A stretch of 10,564 bases of DNA from Nitrospira sp. (lineage in GTDB: Bacteria > Nitrospirota > Nitrospiria > Nitrospirales > Nitrospiraceae). The stretch is taken from assembly GCA_015904075.1 (NCBI GenBank), contig JABMDH010000019.1:14126-24689 (forward strand), given 5' to 3'. Every line of letters starts with the position of its first letter. Position 1 is the stretch's first letter. A program made the position numbers and the translations under genes. Under the pieces are notes generated by a model, which saw only the letters and a list, made by a program, of their open reading frames with translations, searched no databases and was not told the origin of the DNA. Below, piece after piece: positions 1-6,341 of the stretch.

Positions 1-1
1 G

Positions 2-388
2 GACTTGACCAAGGGCACGAATCATTTCCGCACGTAGATTGAAACGGGATTGCATATCATCAAATCGATTCAAGGCCACACCAGCGGCATGGCGGTCCCG
101 CACTTCGTGATCGATGCGACGGGCGGCGGCGGCAAGATCCCCCTGCTGCCGGATGACTACCTCGTGCATATGGATGAAGATGGGGCCGTCTTGCGGAATT
201 ACGAGAATAAGACCTTTCATTACCCACAGCCACAGACCGGCAACAGGCGAGAACTTCCGATGGTCGGCGCGCGCTCATCGCGCGAAAGCCTGTCCGAAAC
301 CTTTACGCCCAGCGGCGACAGCTATCCGGACCGAGACGGCTACGCAACCTGGGGCAACAGCTGCGGCGGAGATGCGGACGATCTGTGA
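2..388 (+). pseudogene. kamA: Lysine 2,3-aminomutase, C-terminal part, interrupted by in-frame TAG
   Basis: Reading from base 2 gives the C-terminal end of a KamA-family radical SAM/PLP aminomutase, which converts L-lysine to beta-lysine. Recognisable motifs are DL..GTNHFRT, then GHTSG.AVPHFVIDATGGGGK, then LRNYENK. The Asp codons at 2-4 and 113-115 lie 37 residues apart, the same spacing as the two substrate-binding aspartates of clostridial lysine 2,3-aminomutase (D293 and D330, as I recall them). Glutamate 2,3-aminomutase has Lys and Asn there, so a lysine substrate is favoured. Codon 35-37 is TAG, directly after HFRT, with the homologous frame intact on both sides. The rest of the gene lies upstream of the window. 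A TTG at 50 could open a 112-residue remainder, but that lacks the catalytic core. The stop may be real decay or a sequencing error; one base (TCG to TAG) would explain it. The frame ends at TGA 386-388, overlapping the next gene by GTGA. Confidence 0.7.
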
Positions 389-1542
389 GCACTCCATCAC
401 GCCATGCCGGCATTCTCCCCTATCAGGACATCACACGGCTGATCACCAGCCGTGTCATCGATGCATCCCCCGCGATTGAGGACCGGCAGATTCAGCCGGC
501 CAGTCTCGATCTCCGCCTGGGACGCAAGGCCTACCGTCTGATCAGCAGCTTTTTACCTGAACTCTCCGCCATCTCCTCCCGTCTCGACATACTCGACTTT
601 TACCAGTCCGATCTGGTGATGTACGAGATGGACCTGACCGGCGGCGCGATTCTGGAAAAAGGCCACGTCTATCTGGTGCCGTTGCTGGAAAGCTTGAAAC
701 TGCCGAAGACCATCCGCGCGCGCGCCAATCCCAAGAGCACAACTGGTCGGCTGGACGTGTTCACCCGCGTTGTGACGGATCTGAATGCAGGGTTCGATGA
801 AATCCGTGCCGGCTATCACGGCCCGCTCTTCCTGGAAGTCGTCCCGCGCTCATTCGCCATCAAGGTCTGCACCGGGCAATCGCTCAACCAAATCCGATTC
901 GTACGCGGCAATGCCGCCGTCCCCGACCGCGACCTGTTCGCACTGCACCGGACAACGCCACTGCTATACAACAACGATCCGTCCCGAAAGGCCGTGGGAA
1001 ACCGCGACTTTCGGGCTGAACACGGCCTCTTCCTCCGCATCGATGTCAAAGGAGATGAGCGAAGCGGCTCCCGCATCATCGGCTATCGCGCAAAGAAAAA
1101 CAGCCATGTGATCGATCTCAGCAAGGTCGGCCATTACGCAGCGGCGGATTTCTGGGAACCGCTCTATCGCCATCGGCACGATAGCCTGTTGCTGGAGCCG
1201 GAAGAGTTCTACATCCTTGCATCGAAAGAGCGTATCCGCGTGCCCGCCGGCTACGCAGCTGAAATGGTCGCCTATGAAGCGGCCTGCGGAGAGCTGCGCA
1301 CCCACTACGCCGGATTCTTCGACCCAGGATTCGGCTATGGATCGAAGGGGGAAATCAAAGGCACACAAGTAGTCCTGGAAGTCCGTCCCCATGATGTGCC
1401 GTTTCTGATTCACGATGGGCAGACATTTTTCAAAGTCGTGTACGACAAGATGCTCGACAAGCCGAGTCAGCTCTATGGGGTGGGTCTTGGCTCATCCTAT
1501 CAGCAGCAGGCCCTCACCCTTAGCAAACACTTCAAGGCATAG
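385..1542 (+). CDS. dcd: dCTP deaminase, long two-domain form
   Basis: A 385-residue protein of the dCTP deaminase/dUTPase superfamily, predicted to deaminate dCTP to dUTP (or to release dUMP) in cytoplasmic thymidylate supply. The ordinary enzyme is about 190 residues; this is the roughly double-length form annotated as 2'-deoxycytidine 5'-triphosphate deaminase in several phyla. The N-terminal half has IQPASLDLRLG (36-46), NPKSTTGR (115-122) and GPLFLEV (146-152). S118, R122 and E151 match the Ser, Arg and catalytic Glu of E. coli Dcd (S111, R115, E138). The C-terminal half repeats the fold with FFDPGFGYG (311-319), QVVLEV (328-333) and FLIHDGQTFFKVVYDK, but has no matching Ser...Arg motif, so it may be structural. 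The GTG start overlaps the upstream stop by 4 bp, suggesting translational coupling. The family call is firm; the exact product is less so. Confidence 0.88.
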   Translation: MSTPSRHAGILPYQDITRLITSRVIDASPAIEDRQIQPASLDLRLGRKAYRLISSFLPELSAISSRLDILDFYQSDLVMYEMDLTGGAILEKGHVYLVPLLESLKLPKTIRARANPKSTTGRLDVFTRVVTDLNAGFDEIRAGYHGPLFLEVVPRSFAIKVCTGQSLNQIRFVRGNAAVPDRDLFALHRTTPLLYNNDPSRKAVGNRDFRAEHGLFLRIDVKGDERSGSRIIGYRAKKNSHVIDLSKVGHYAAADFWEPLYRHRHDSLLLEPEEFYILASKERIRVPAGYAAEMVAYEAACGELRTHYAGFFDPGFGYGSKGEIKGTQVVLEVRPHDVPFLIHDGQTFFKVVYDKMLDKPSQLYGVGLGSSYQQQALTLSKHFKA

Positions 1543-1545
1543 CAT

Positions 1546-1962
1546 ATGGCCCCTTCAGACCTTCCCCCCACGCAGGATCAGACGCCGAATCTTCCGGATC
1601 CGCCGGCCAGATCGGTGCGTGAGGAAAGCGACAGCGATCACCCGACGCAGGTCATCGGACTCATGGTCGGGACGGCGCTGATGTTCATCGGCTTTCTCAA
1701 TGTATTTCTCTCCATCAGCGGAGGGTTCGAAATCAATGTCGTGCCGTTTCTGATCTATTTCGGCGGCCTGACCGTATGGGCCAATGCCGCCGTCGAGACT
1801 CCGGCCATCCGCTACGGGATTATGACCGTGGCCATCTCTCTGGCATTAGCACTCTTTCAGTACGGTGAAGTATTGTTCTGGCACAAGCAGGTTGTTTTTT
1901 GTGCCACCATCATTGTCGTCATGTACTTCATGTTCAACGAACCGAAAAAACCTACCGCGTGA
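1546..1962 (+). CDS. Small four-helix membrane protein of unknown function
   Basis: A 138-residue protein that I do not recognise as a named family. The first 33 residues are polar, rich in Pro, Asp and Ser, and probably cytoplasmic. Four hydrophobic stretches follow at about 36-57, 63-80, 90-110 and 113-130, the last ending in a short NEPKKPTA tail. With so few charged residues between helices it is most likely a compact inner-membrane protein with no enzymatic domain. The ATG lies 3 bp after the dcd stop, preceded by AAGG at 1533-1536. The next gene starts 7 bp after its TGA, so it belongs to the same transcription unit. It could help the following glycosyltransferase at the membrane, but only its position supports that. 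Confidence 0.72.
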   Translation: MAPSDLPPTQDQTPNLPDPPARSVREESDSDHPTQVIGLMVGTALMFIGFLNVFLSISGGFEINVVPFLIYFGGLTVWANAAVETPAIRYGIMTVAISLALALFQYGEVLFWHKQVVFCATIIVVMYFMFNEPKKPTA

Positions 1963-1969
1963 TGTCGCG

Positions 1970-2662
1970 ATGACGATTTCCGTCATCATCCCCACACTAA
2001 ACGAAGAAACAGTCCTGGCGCAGACGCTGGCGCACACGGATGCATTGGGGTTTGACGACATCGTCGTCGTAGATGGAGGCAGCACGGACCGGACGGTCCA
2101 GCTTGCCGAAGCATACTGCGCGCGTACCCCCACGGTTCACATCATCACAGCTCCCAAAGGACGCGCGCGCCAAATGAATGAGGGAGCAAAGGTAAGCAAG
2201 GGTGACACGCTGCTCTTCTTGCATGCCGACACACAGCTTCCGGGCGATGCCGGGAAAATCATTGAATCGGCCTTAGCCGACCCCGAAGTGAAGGGAGGCC
2301 GATTCGACGTCTGTTTCGACCATCCGTCCATGTGGGGGATCACGATCGGCCTATTCATGAACTGGCGCTCACGTCTGAGCAGAATCGCCACCGGTGACCA
2401 GGCCATCTTCGTCCGCCGTCAGGTGTTTGAACAGCTCGGCGGCTTCTCTGATATCCCATTGATGGAGGACATCGACTTCAGCAAGCGCCTGAAACGGGCC
2501 GGTCGAATCGCAGCGTTGCGCGAGACCGTAACCACGTCATTTCGACGATGGGAGCAGCAAGGGCCGCTACGGACGATCCTCTTGATGTGGACCCTCCGAT
2601 TCCTGTACTGGATCGGCGTCAGTCCATTGCGTTTGAGCCATTGGTACAACGCCGTACGATAG
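1970..2662 (+). CDS. Family-2 glycosyltransferase, rSAM/selenodomain-associated transferase 2 type
   Basis: A 230-residue GT-A fold transferase. Motifs in order: VIIPTLNEE (5-13), DIVVVDGGSTDRT (30-42, nucleotide-sugar binding), GRARQMNEGA (64-73), LLFLHADTQLP (81-91, with HAD in the place of the metal-binding DxD), RFDV (111-114), GDQAIFVRR (142-150) and PLMEDIDFSKRLKRAGR (163-179, with the catalytic-base ED). The C-terminus is hydrophobic (about 202-219) and probably associates with the membrane. Length and motifs fit the group I know as rSAM/selenodomain-associated transferase 2 (TIGR04283). Substrates of that group are not established. The open frame extends upstream to 1865, but that would overlap the previous gene by about 100 bp, and the family begins at ATG 1970. 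There is no strong ribosome site, so coupling to the gene ending at 1962 is likely. Its usual partner, transferase 1, follows. Confidence 0.88.
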   Translation: MTISVIIPTLNEETVLAQTLAHTDALGFDDIVVVDGGSTDRTVQLAEAYCARTPTVHIITAPKGRARQMNEGAKVSKGDTLLFLHADTQLPGDAGKIIESALADPEVKGGRFDVCFDHPSMWGITIGLFMNWRSRLSRIATGDQAIFVRRQVFEQLGGFSDIPLMEDIDFSKRLKRAGRIAALRETVTTSFRRWEQQGPLRTILLMWTLRFLYWIGVSPLRLSHWYNAVR

Positions 2663-2665
2663 GAC

Positions 2666-2693
2666 GTAAGGGGTAAGGCGTTAGGGGTGAGGG
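2666..2693 (+). repeat. Heptamer array, four GTNAGGS units
   Basis: Four adjacent 7-bp units lie just after the glycosyltransferase stop: GTAAGGG, GTAAGGC, GTTAGGG and GTGAGGG. A partial fifth unit, GTGG, supplies the GTG at 2694. The same unit family recurs in the opposite orientation at 2751-2778, so the two arrays are partly complementary and flank the start region of the next gene. Confidence 0.75.
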
Positions 2694-2723
2694 GTGGTAG
2701 GTTTGGGAAATAAAGAATCAGCA

Positions 2724-3488
2724 ATGAAGAGACCCTCATCTCCGCGATCGCCTGACGCCTCACGCCTGACGCCTCACGCTGCGCTGGTGGTATTCGCCAA
2801 AGCGCCGATCCCGGGCCAGGTGAAAACGCGCCTCTGCCCTCCGCTGACTCCCGATGAAGCAGCCACGCTCCATGGGAGCTTTGTCCTCGATACATTGGAG
2901 CGGACGAAGACGGCAGCGACACAGTTCAAATTGCCCGTTGACCGCTACCTCGCCTGTTCGCCCTCCTCGACTCATGTGTTCTTCAAGATCATGGAAGAGC
3001 GGCAAAGTGTGACATTACTCGATCAAACCGGCGACGACTTGGGAACGCGCATGGCACAAGTCTTCGAGAATCTGTTCTCGCGAGGCTACGAACATGTGGT
3101 GATCGTCGGGACCGATGTGCCGTCGCTGCCGCTCGAACAATACGCACAAGCGTTGACCTTGTTGAACTCGCACGACCTCGTCTTGGGCCCCGCCCTCGAC
3201 GGCGGCTATTATCTGATCGCGCTCAACCGATCGGTCCCAGACCTCTTTACCGGCATCCCCTGGTCCACCGATCAGGTGCTGAAACTGACGAAGGAAAAGG
3301 CGTCTACGCTTGGACTCAAGAGTGCCTTGCTCGCGCCGTGGCGCGACGTCGATACCATCGACGATCTCCAGGCTCTCGTCGAAGCCAGCACGCTGGATGC
3401 CAAGAAGCCGAAACGCGATCAGTCGTTTTCGAGCCGCACAGCAGGGGCGCTCCAGCTTCTCGCCAAACGTCTACGTTCAAGAGCATAA
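2724..3488 (+). CDS. DUF2064 / CofC-like transferase, rSAM/selenodomain-associated transferase 1 type
   Basis: A 254-residue protein of the DUF2064 group, with a nucleotidyltransferase-like GT-A fold related to CofC. Motifs: LVVFAKAPIPGQVKTRL (21-37), GDDLGTRM (103-110), VIVGTDVPSLP (126-136), LGPALDGGYYLIAL (154-167), IPWSTDQV (178-185) and WRDVDTIDDL (206-215). It matches the group called rSAM/selenodomain-associated transferase 1 (TIGR04282), usually paired with transferase 2 as here; reaction and substrate are unknown. The start is uncertain. ATG 2724 is chosen, but GTG 2694 in the same frame is possible, and neither has a clear ribosome site apart from the purine-rich heptamer array before 2694. 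Residues about 10-19 are encoded by a heptamer repeat (2751-2778), so the N-terminal tail before AALVVF looks like an acquired extension. The last 30 residues after the DxxTxxD motif are Lys/Arg-rich and not conserved in the family as I know it. Confidence 0.87.
   Translation: MKRPSSPRSPDASRLTPHAALVVFAKAPIPGQVKTRLCPPLTPDEAATLHGSFVLDTLERTKTAATQFKLPVDRYLACSPSSTHVFFKIMEERQSVTLLDQTGDDLGTRMAQVFENLFSRGYEHVVIVGTDVPSLPLEQYAQALTLLNSHDLVLGPALDGGYYLIALNRSVPDLFTGIPWSTDQVLKLTKEKASTLGLKSALLAPWRDVDTIDDLQALVEASTLDAKKPKRDQSFSSRTAGALQLLAKRLRSRA
2751..2778 (-). repeat. Inverted heptamer array inside a gene's 5' end
   Basis: A perfect 14-bp tandem duplication, CCTGACGCCTCACG twice. On the minus strand it reads as alternating GTGAGGC and GTCAGGC units, the same heptamer family as at 2666-2693 on the plus strand. 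It lies within the coding sequence of the transferase 1 gene. As 14 is not a multiple of 3, its two copies are translated in different frames (PDAS, then RLTPHA). Confidence 0.85.
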
Positions 3489-3520
3489 TAGATCATCACT
3501 TCCGGACCAGAGGACCGACG

Positions 3521-4255
3521 ATGACAGATCGTGTTGCGCTCATCACCGGCGGAGCCAAAGGCATCGGACGGGGCATTGCCCTCGACCTTGCTGCTCAACA
3601 GTGGAAAATTGCGATCTGCTATAGGGCCAGCGAGGCCGAGGCGCAACAGACCGCCCATGCCATCACTGAGCGAGGAGGCCAGGCCCTCGCGATTCGCTGC
3701 GACGTGTCAGACCCGATAGCAGCCAAGGCCATGGTGACACAGGTTGAACAACAATGGGGACGGATCGATACGCTTATCAACAGCGCCGGTCCCTATCACC
3801 GTATCAATCTATTCGAAGAATCCGTTGCCGGATGGAACGCAATGTTCGACGGCAATCTCCACCCCATTTTTTATCTCGCTCAAGCCGTGTCCCCCGGGAT
3901 GAAGGCCCGCAAGTCCGGCCGTATCATCAGTTTCAGCATGGCCAACGCGGACCAGATGATCTCCCAGCCCGATGTCACCGCGCACTACATCGCTAAAGCC
4001 GGCGTCTTGATTCTGACCCGCACGTTGGCGAAGCTGCTGGCTCCTTACGGCATCACCGTCAATGCAATTTCTCCGGGCTTCATCGATTCTGGAAGTGCGC
4101 CGCAGGAAGAACTGGCCGGCATGACCAAACGCATACCCGCCGGATACATCGGCACCGTCGATGATACGGTCGCAGCCGTCCGCTATCTCCTCAGCGACGA
4201 AGCGCGGTACGTGAATGGAGCAAATATCCAGATTAGTGGTGGATGGGGAATATAG
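3521..4255 (+). CDS. Short-chain dehydrogenase/reductase (SDR), FabG-like
   Basis: A 244-residue classical SDR, so an NAD(P)H-dependent oxidoreductase of the cytoplasm. It has the cofactor-binding TGGAKGIG (9-16), CDVSD (60-64), INSAG (86-90, for the usual NNAG), N112, the catalytic Y156xxxK160 and the PGFIDS segment (185-190), ending in GGWGI like FabG-type enzymes. The catalytic Ser position is unclear. The GRIISFS segment puts serines at 137 and 139, but Met140 aligns with the FabG Ser, and there are about three extra residues before the Tyr. Pteridine reductases of the FolM/PTR1 kind also lack that Ser, so a pterin or ketone substrate is as possible as 3-oxoacyl-ACP. ATG 3521 is chosen because AGAGGA lies at 3510-3515 and the SDR fold starts at once; the open frame runs back to 3338 only through the previous gene. 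It is the last gene of the operon-like block, 32 bp after the transferase. Confidence 0.88.
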   Translation: MTDRVALITGGAKGIGRGIALDLAAQQWKIAICYRASEAEAQQTAHAITERGGQALAIRCDVSDPIAAKAMVTQVEQQWGRIDTLINSAGPYHRINLFEESVAGWNAMFDGNLHPIFYLAQAVSPGMKARKSGRIISFSMANADQMISQPDVTAHYIAKAGVLILTRTLAKLLAPYGITVNAISPGFIDSGSAPQEELAGMTKRIPAGYIGTVDDTVAAVRYLLSDEARYVNGANIQISGGWGI

Positions 4256-4336
4256 GAGATCTGAGAGGACTGAGGTGGTTTCAGTGCTCGCTGCCCGCGC
4301 GCCAAGACTTTGGTCATATTTCGATTAGAGGCGGCG

Positions 4337-4484
4337 CTCGGTCAATGCGCGCAGTGTGAAACCAATCCGTTCCTCTCAGAATGGGAAAGACAAAAAGAAC
4401 TGTGCTCGCTCAACGTGCGCAGGGGAAGTAACAGAGATGTCGTTCCTAAGAGAAAAAGAGGTGAAACTCGGCCAATATGCGCGG
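4337..4484 (+). repeat. Three degenerate copies of an 18-bp motif in a 60-70 bp array
   Basis: The 287-bp gap between the SDR gene and the next gene contains three related 18-mers at 4337-4354, 4405-4422 and 4467-4484, with consensus CTCGGYCAAYRTGCGCRG and spacings of 68 and 62 bp. Between them, GTTCCT followed by AGA and purine-rich sequence recurs at 4369 and 4442, so the whole unit of about 65 bp appears to be repeated. An open frame at 4310-4546 crosses it, but its product resembles no protein I know and follows the repeat; I treat this stretch as non-coding. Confidence 0.55.
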
Positions 4485-4542
4485 GTGGACTAACCTGGAT
4501 GCCAGTCTTTGATCACCGTGGATCGAGGAAGGAGGAGTCTCG

Positions 4543-4947
4543 ATGAAAACCGAAGAAGAACGGGAAGCCCAGAGACGCTTCGTTCAAGCGCTTCAGCACG
4601 AACATCTGATTTGCGCGAAACCCGGTTGCGGCGGAGCCTTGGCTCTCGCTGACCAGACCCCGCATAGTGCGCGTATCAAGACTTACGAGGCAACCTGTGA
4701 ACGCTGTCATGCGGTCGAGAAGATTCAAGGGCACGAGCAATCTTTACCGGCCTGGGACCTCGCTTCCATCACCATGATGGCGGAAGTCCATCTCCTCCAT
4801 GAGCAACCCGCCTGCCCCTACGACGAGACACCCATCACCTTCATCTCGCTGCCGAATCCACGCCGCAAGGCCCGATACCGCCTCTTGTGTTACTACTGCG
4901 GCCGCCACGCCGAGATGAACTGGCCCCCGCCGGAAGCCAAGCGGTGA
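4543..4947 (+). CDS. Small Cys-rich protein, putative two-module zinc ribbon
   Basis: A 134-residue protein of no family I can name. The start is well supported: AGGAGG at 4530-4535, 7 nt before ATG 4543. Residues 1-20 are a charged helix (KTEEEREAQRRF). Cysteines come in pairs. C24 and C29 (CAKPGC) with C52 and C55 (CERC) form a credible first zinc site. C91 with C116 and C119 (CYYC) form a second site whose fourth ligand would be D94 (CPYD) or missing. The middle (70-88) is hydrophobic/amphipathic, but there is no signal peptide, so it is probably cytoplasmic. Such paired ribbons often bind nucleic acid or a protein partner; nothing here decides which. It stands alone on the + strand, converging with the hydrolase gene whose stop lies 12 bp away. 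Confidence 0.78.
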   Translation: MKTEEEREAQRRFVQALQHEHLICAKPGCGGALALADQTPHSARIKTYEATCERCHAVEKIQGHEQSLPAWDLASITMMAEVHLLHEQPACPYDETPITFISLPNPRRKARYRLLCYYCGRHAEMNWPPPEAKR

Positions 4948-4959
4948 GCTGATTCTCTG

Positions 4960-5724
4960 CTATGCCGTGAGCGCTTTCTTGATGAACTCGCCGAGACGGC
5001 GGAAGTAGACCCCGCCTCCTACCTGGTACGTGTCGTTGTGATCAGCGCCTGGAATCGCATACCAGTCCTTCGGTTGGATTGCCGCGTCGAAGACCTGGCG
5101 TCCCAATTCGATGGGGATGATATCGTCCTTGTCGCCGTGAATGATCAACTTCGGTAGCGACAACTGCGGGAGGCGGTCGATCAACCGAAATTCAGCCCCA
5201 AGCAGCATGTGTACCGGCAATCCAGCATAGTGATACTTGGCGACTGCTTCGATAGAGGGAAATGAGGATTCAAGAATCAATGCGGAAGCCGGCCGTTGTG
5301 CGGCAAGTTCTCCCGCCACCGAAGCCCCGAGCGACCGGCCGAACAGCACGATTCGATCCGGACGAATCTTCCTGATACGCGTCAAATACTCATAAGCCCC
5401 GATCGCATCGTGATAAAGCCCCTCTTCACTGAGACGCACGGCCTGGCTTTTCCCATACCCGCGATAGTCGAAAAGAAACACCGACAGCCCAAGCTGATGG
5501 AGCAGCTTCAGATTATCGAGCCGGTTGATGATATTGCCCGCATTGCCATGACACCAGAGCATCACCGGGCGATCAGACCTTGTCTCGACATACCAGCCGA
5601 ACAGCCGCGCGCCATCCGCGGCCTGAAACGACACATCCTCAAGCGGCAACCCGCTGAGCTTTGCCCAATCACGATCCTGCCAGGGTTCCGGGTGATAGAC
5701 GAAGAATCGATCGAGGAGGCTCAT
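4960..5724 (-). CDS. Alpha/beta hydrolase (serine hydrolase, BEM46-like)
   Basis: A 254-residue alpha/beta-hydrolase fold protein. Motifs: CHGNAGN (58-64, oxyanion-hole region), FDYRGYGKS (85-93), GRSLGAS (129-135, nucleophile S131 in the GxSxG elbow), HGDKDDIIP (196-204, with D200 as the likely acid) and GADHND (226-231, with H229 as the general base). All three catalytic residues are present, so it should be an active esterase, peptidase or thioesterase; the substrate cannot be read from the sequence. The N-terminal MSLLDRFFVYHPEPW resembles the start of BEM46/ABHD13-type proteins, which often carry a membrane anchor here; this one is short and only mildly hydrophobic. The ATG has AGGAAG 4 nt upstream (5729-5734 on the plus strand). 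It lies 79 bp downstream of the Lys-rich protein gene on the same strand and may share its transcript. Confidence 0.87.
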   Translation of the reverse strand: MSLLDRFFVYHPEPWQDRDWAKLSGLPLEDVSFQAADGARLFGWYVETRSDRPVMLWCHGNAGNIINRLDNLKLLHQLGLSVFLFDYRGYGKSQAVRLSEEGLYHDAIGAYEYLTRIRKIRPDRIVLFGRSLGASVAGELAAQRPASALILESSFPSIEAVAKYHYAGLPVHMLLGAEFRLIDRLPQLSLPKLIIHGDKDDIIPIELGRQVFDAAIQPKDWYAIPGADHNDTYQVGGGVYFRRLGEFIKKALTA

Positions 5725-5803
5725 GATCTTCCTGAGTAACCGATTTTGGGAGTTCGGGAAGGAACGGGATGAGTATGACAGGAGCAGGGGACGCGCGCGA
5801 GGG

Positions 5804-6109
5804 CTAGTGGTTCAGTTTTTGATCGATCTTATTCCCGGCCTTTTTAAAACCTTCAGCGGTGTTGTCGGCAGCCTTTTTCAACTTTTGCTCGATCTTCTCT
5901 CCGATGTGTTTCTCCTCAACCTTCTTGACTACCTTTTCAACCCCCTGTTCTATCTTGTGACCAACCTTCTTGGCGGTGTTCCCAACTCGTTCGAACACGC
6001 CGGGGCTGTTTGATGGTTCGCTCTCGGCAAACACAAGCTCGCTTGAGGCTGCCCATAAGGGAAACAGCAGCCCTGCTATCAGTCCTATGCGCCGCAATGA
6101 GTGCATCAT
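5804..6109 (-). CDS. Exported Lys-rich amphipathic repeat protein
   Basis: A 101-residue protein if started at the ATG at 6109 (a second ATG follows at 6106). The signal peptide is clear: positively charged MMHSLRR, hydrophobic IGLIAGLLFPLWAA, then a likely cleavage after LVFA before ESEP. The mature part is almost entirely Lys/Glu-rich helix, with three related segments, VGHKIEQ, IGEKIEQ and AGNKIDQ, spaced 20 and 22 residues apart. This pattern resembles periplasmic LEA-like or apolipoprotein-like helices that lie on membranes or protect proteins. There are no Cys and no enzyme motifs, so a structural or stress role is a guess. Starting at 6160 would add 17 residues before the signal peptide, which argues against it. 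A weak promoter-like pair (TTGGGT, 18 bp, TATGCT) lies upstream. Low sequence complexity makes homology hard to judge. Confidence 0.72.
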   Translation of the reverse strand: MMHSLRRIGLIAGLLFPLWAASSELVFAESEPSNSPGVFERVGNTAKKVGHKIEQGVEKVVKKVEEKHIGEKIEQKLKKAADNTAEGFKKAGNKIDQKLNH

Positions 6110-6259
6110 CGATTCTTCAATCTCAGAGAAAGCATAGCATGCCTTGGCTGATCTACCCAATAGCCTTCTAACAAATGACCATTCATTGCTGTCTCAAAGA
6201 GGTTGCCGTTTCGCAGCTGGCTTGCGCTCATCCACCCATCGTCAGTCATAGAAATAGCG

Positions 6260-6298
6260 AGGCCCTGGCATGCCAACGTAATTCACATGCCAGGGCCT
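6260..6298 (-). terminator. 13-bp perfect hairpin, likely terminator of the lipoprotein gene
   Basis: The arms AGGCCCTGGCATG (6260-6272) and CATGCCAGGGCCT (6286-6298) are perfectly complementary around a 13-nt loop. It lies 43 bp downstream of the stop of the minus-strand lipoprotein gene. Read on the minus strand the stem is followed by CGCTATTTCTATG, which is only moderately T-rich, so it is an imperfect intrinsic terminator; an mRNA 3'-end stabilising hairpin is the alternative. Confidence 0.55.
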
Positions 6299-6341
6299 AA
6301 TCGAATTCGTCTAGAATATCACAGTGCTAAGATTTACAGCC

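Noticed and set aside
1865..1969. Upstream extension of the family-2 glycosyltransferase
   Set aside because: It overlaps the membrane protein gene; the family's first strand begins right after ATG 1970.
2419..2922. Minus-strand frame of 167 codons
   Set aside because: It lies antisense across two well-supported genes and the heptamer repeats, and has no recognisable motif.
4337..4484. Possible CRISPR array
   Set aside because: There are only three copies, they are not identical, and the intervening sequences resemble each other, so they are not spacers.
4310..4546. Open frame of 78 codons before the Cys-rich protein
   Set aside because: It follows the degenerate repeats, overlaps the next gene's start, has no good ribosome site and no recognisable sequence.
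5723..6013. Plus-strand frame with a very hydrophobic product
   Set aside because: It is the antisense of the Lys-rich repeat gene; Lys/Glu codons read backwards give Phe and Leu, so the apparent membrane protein is an artefact.
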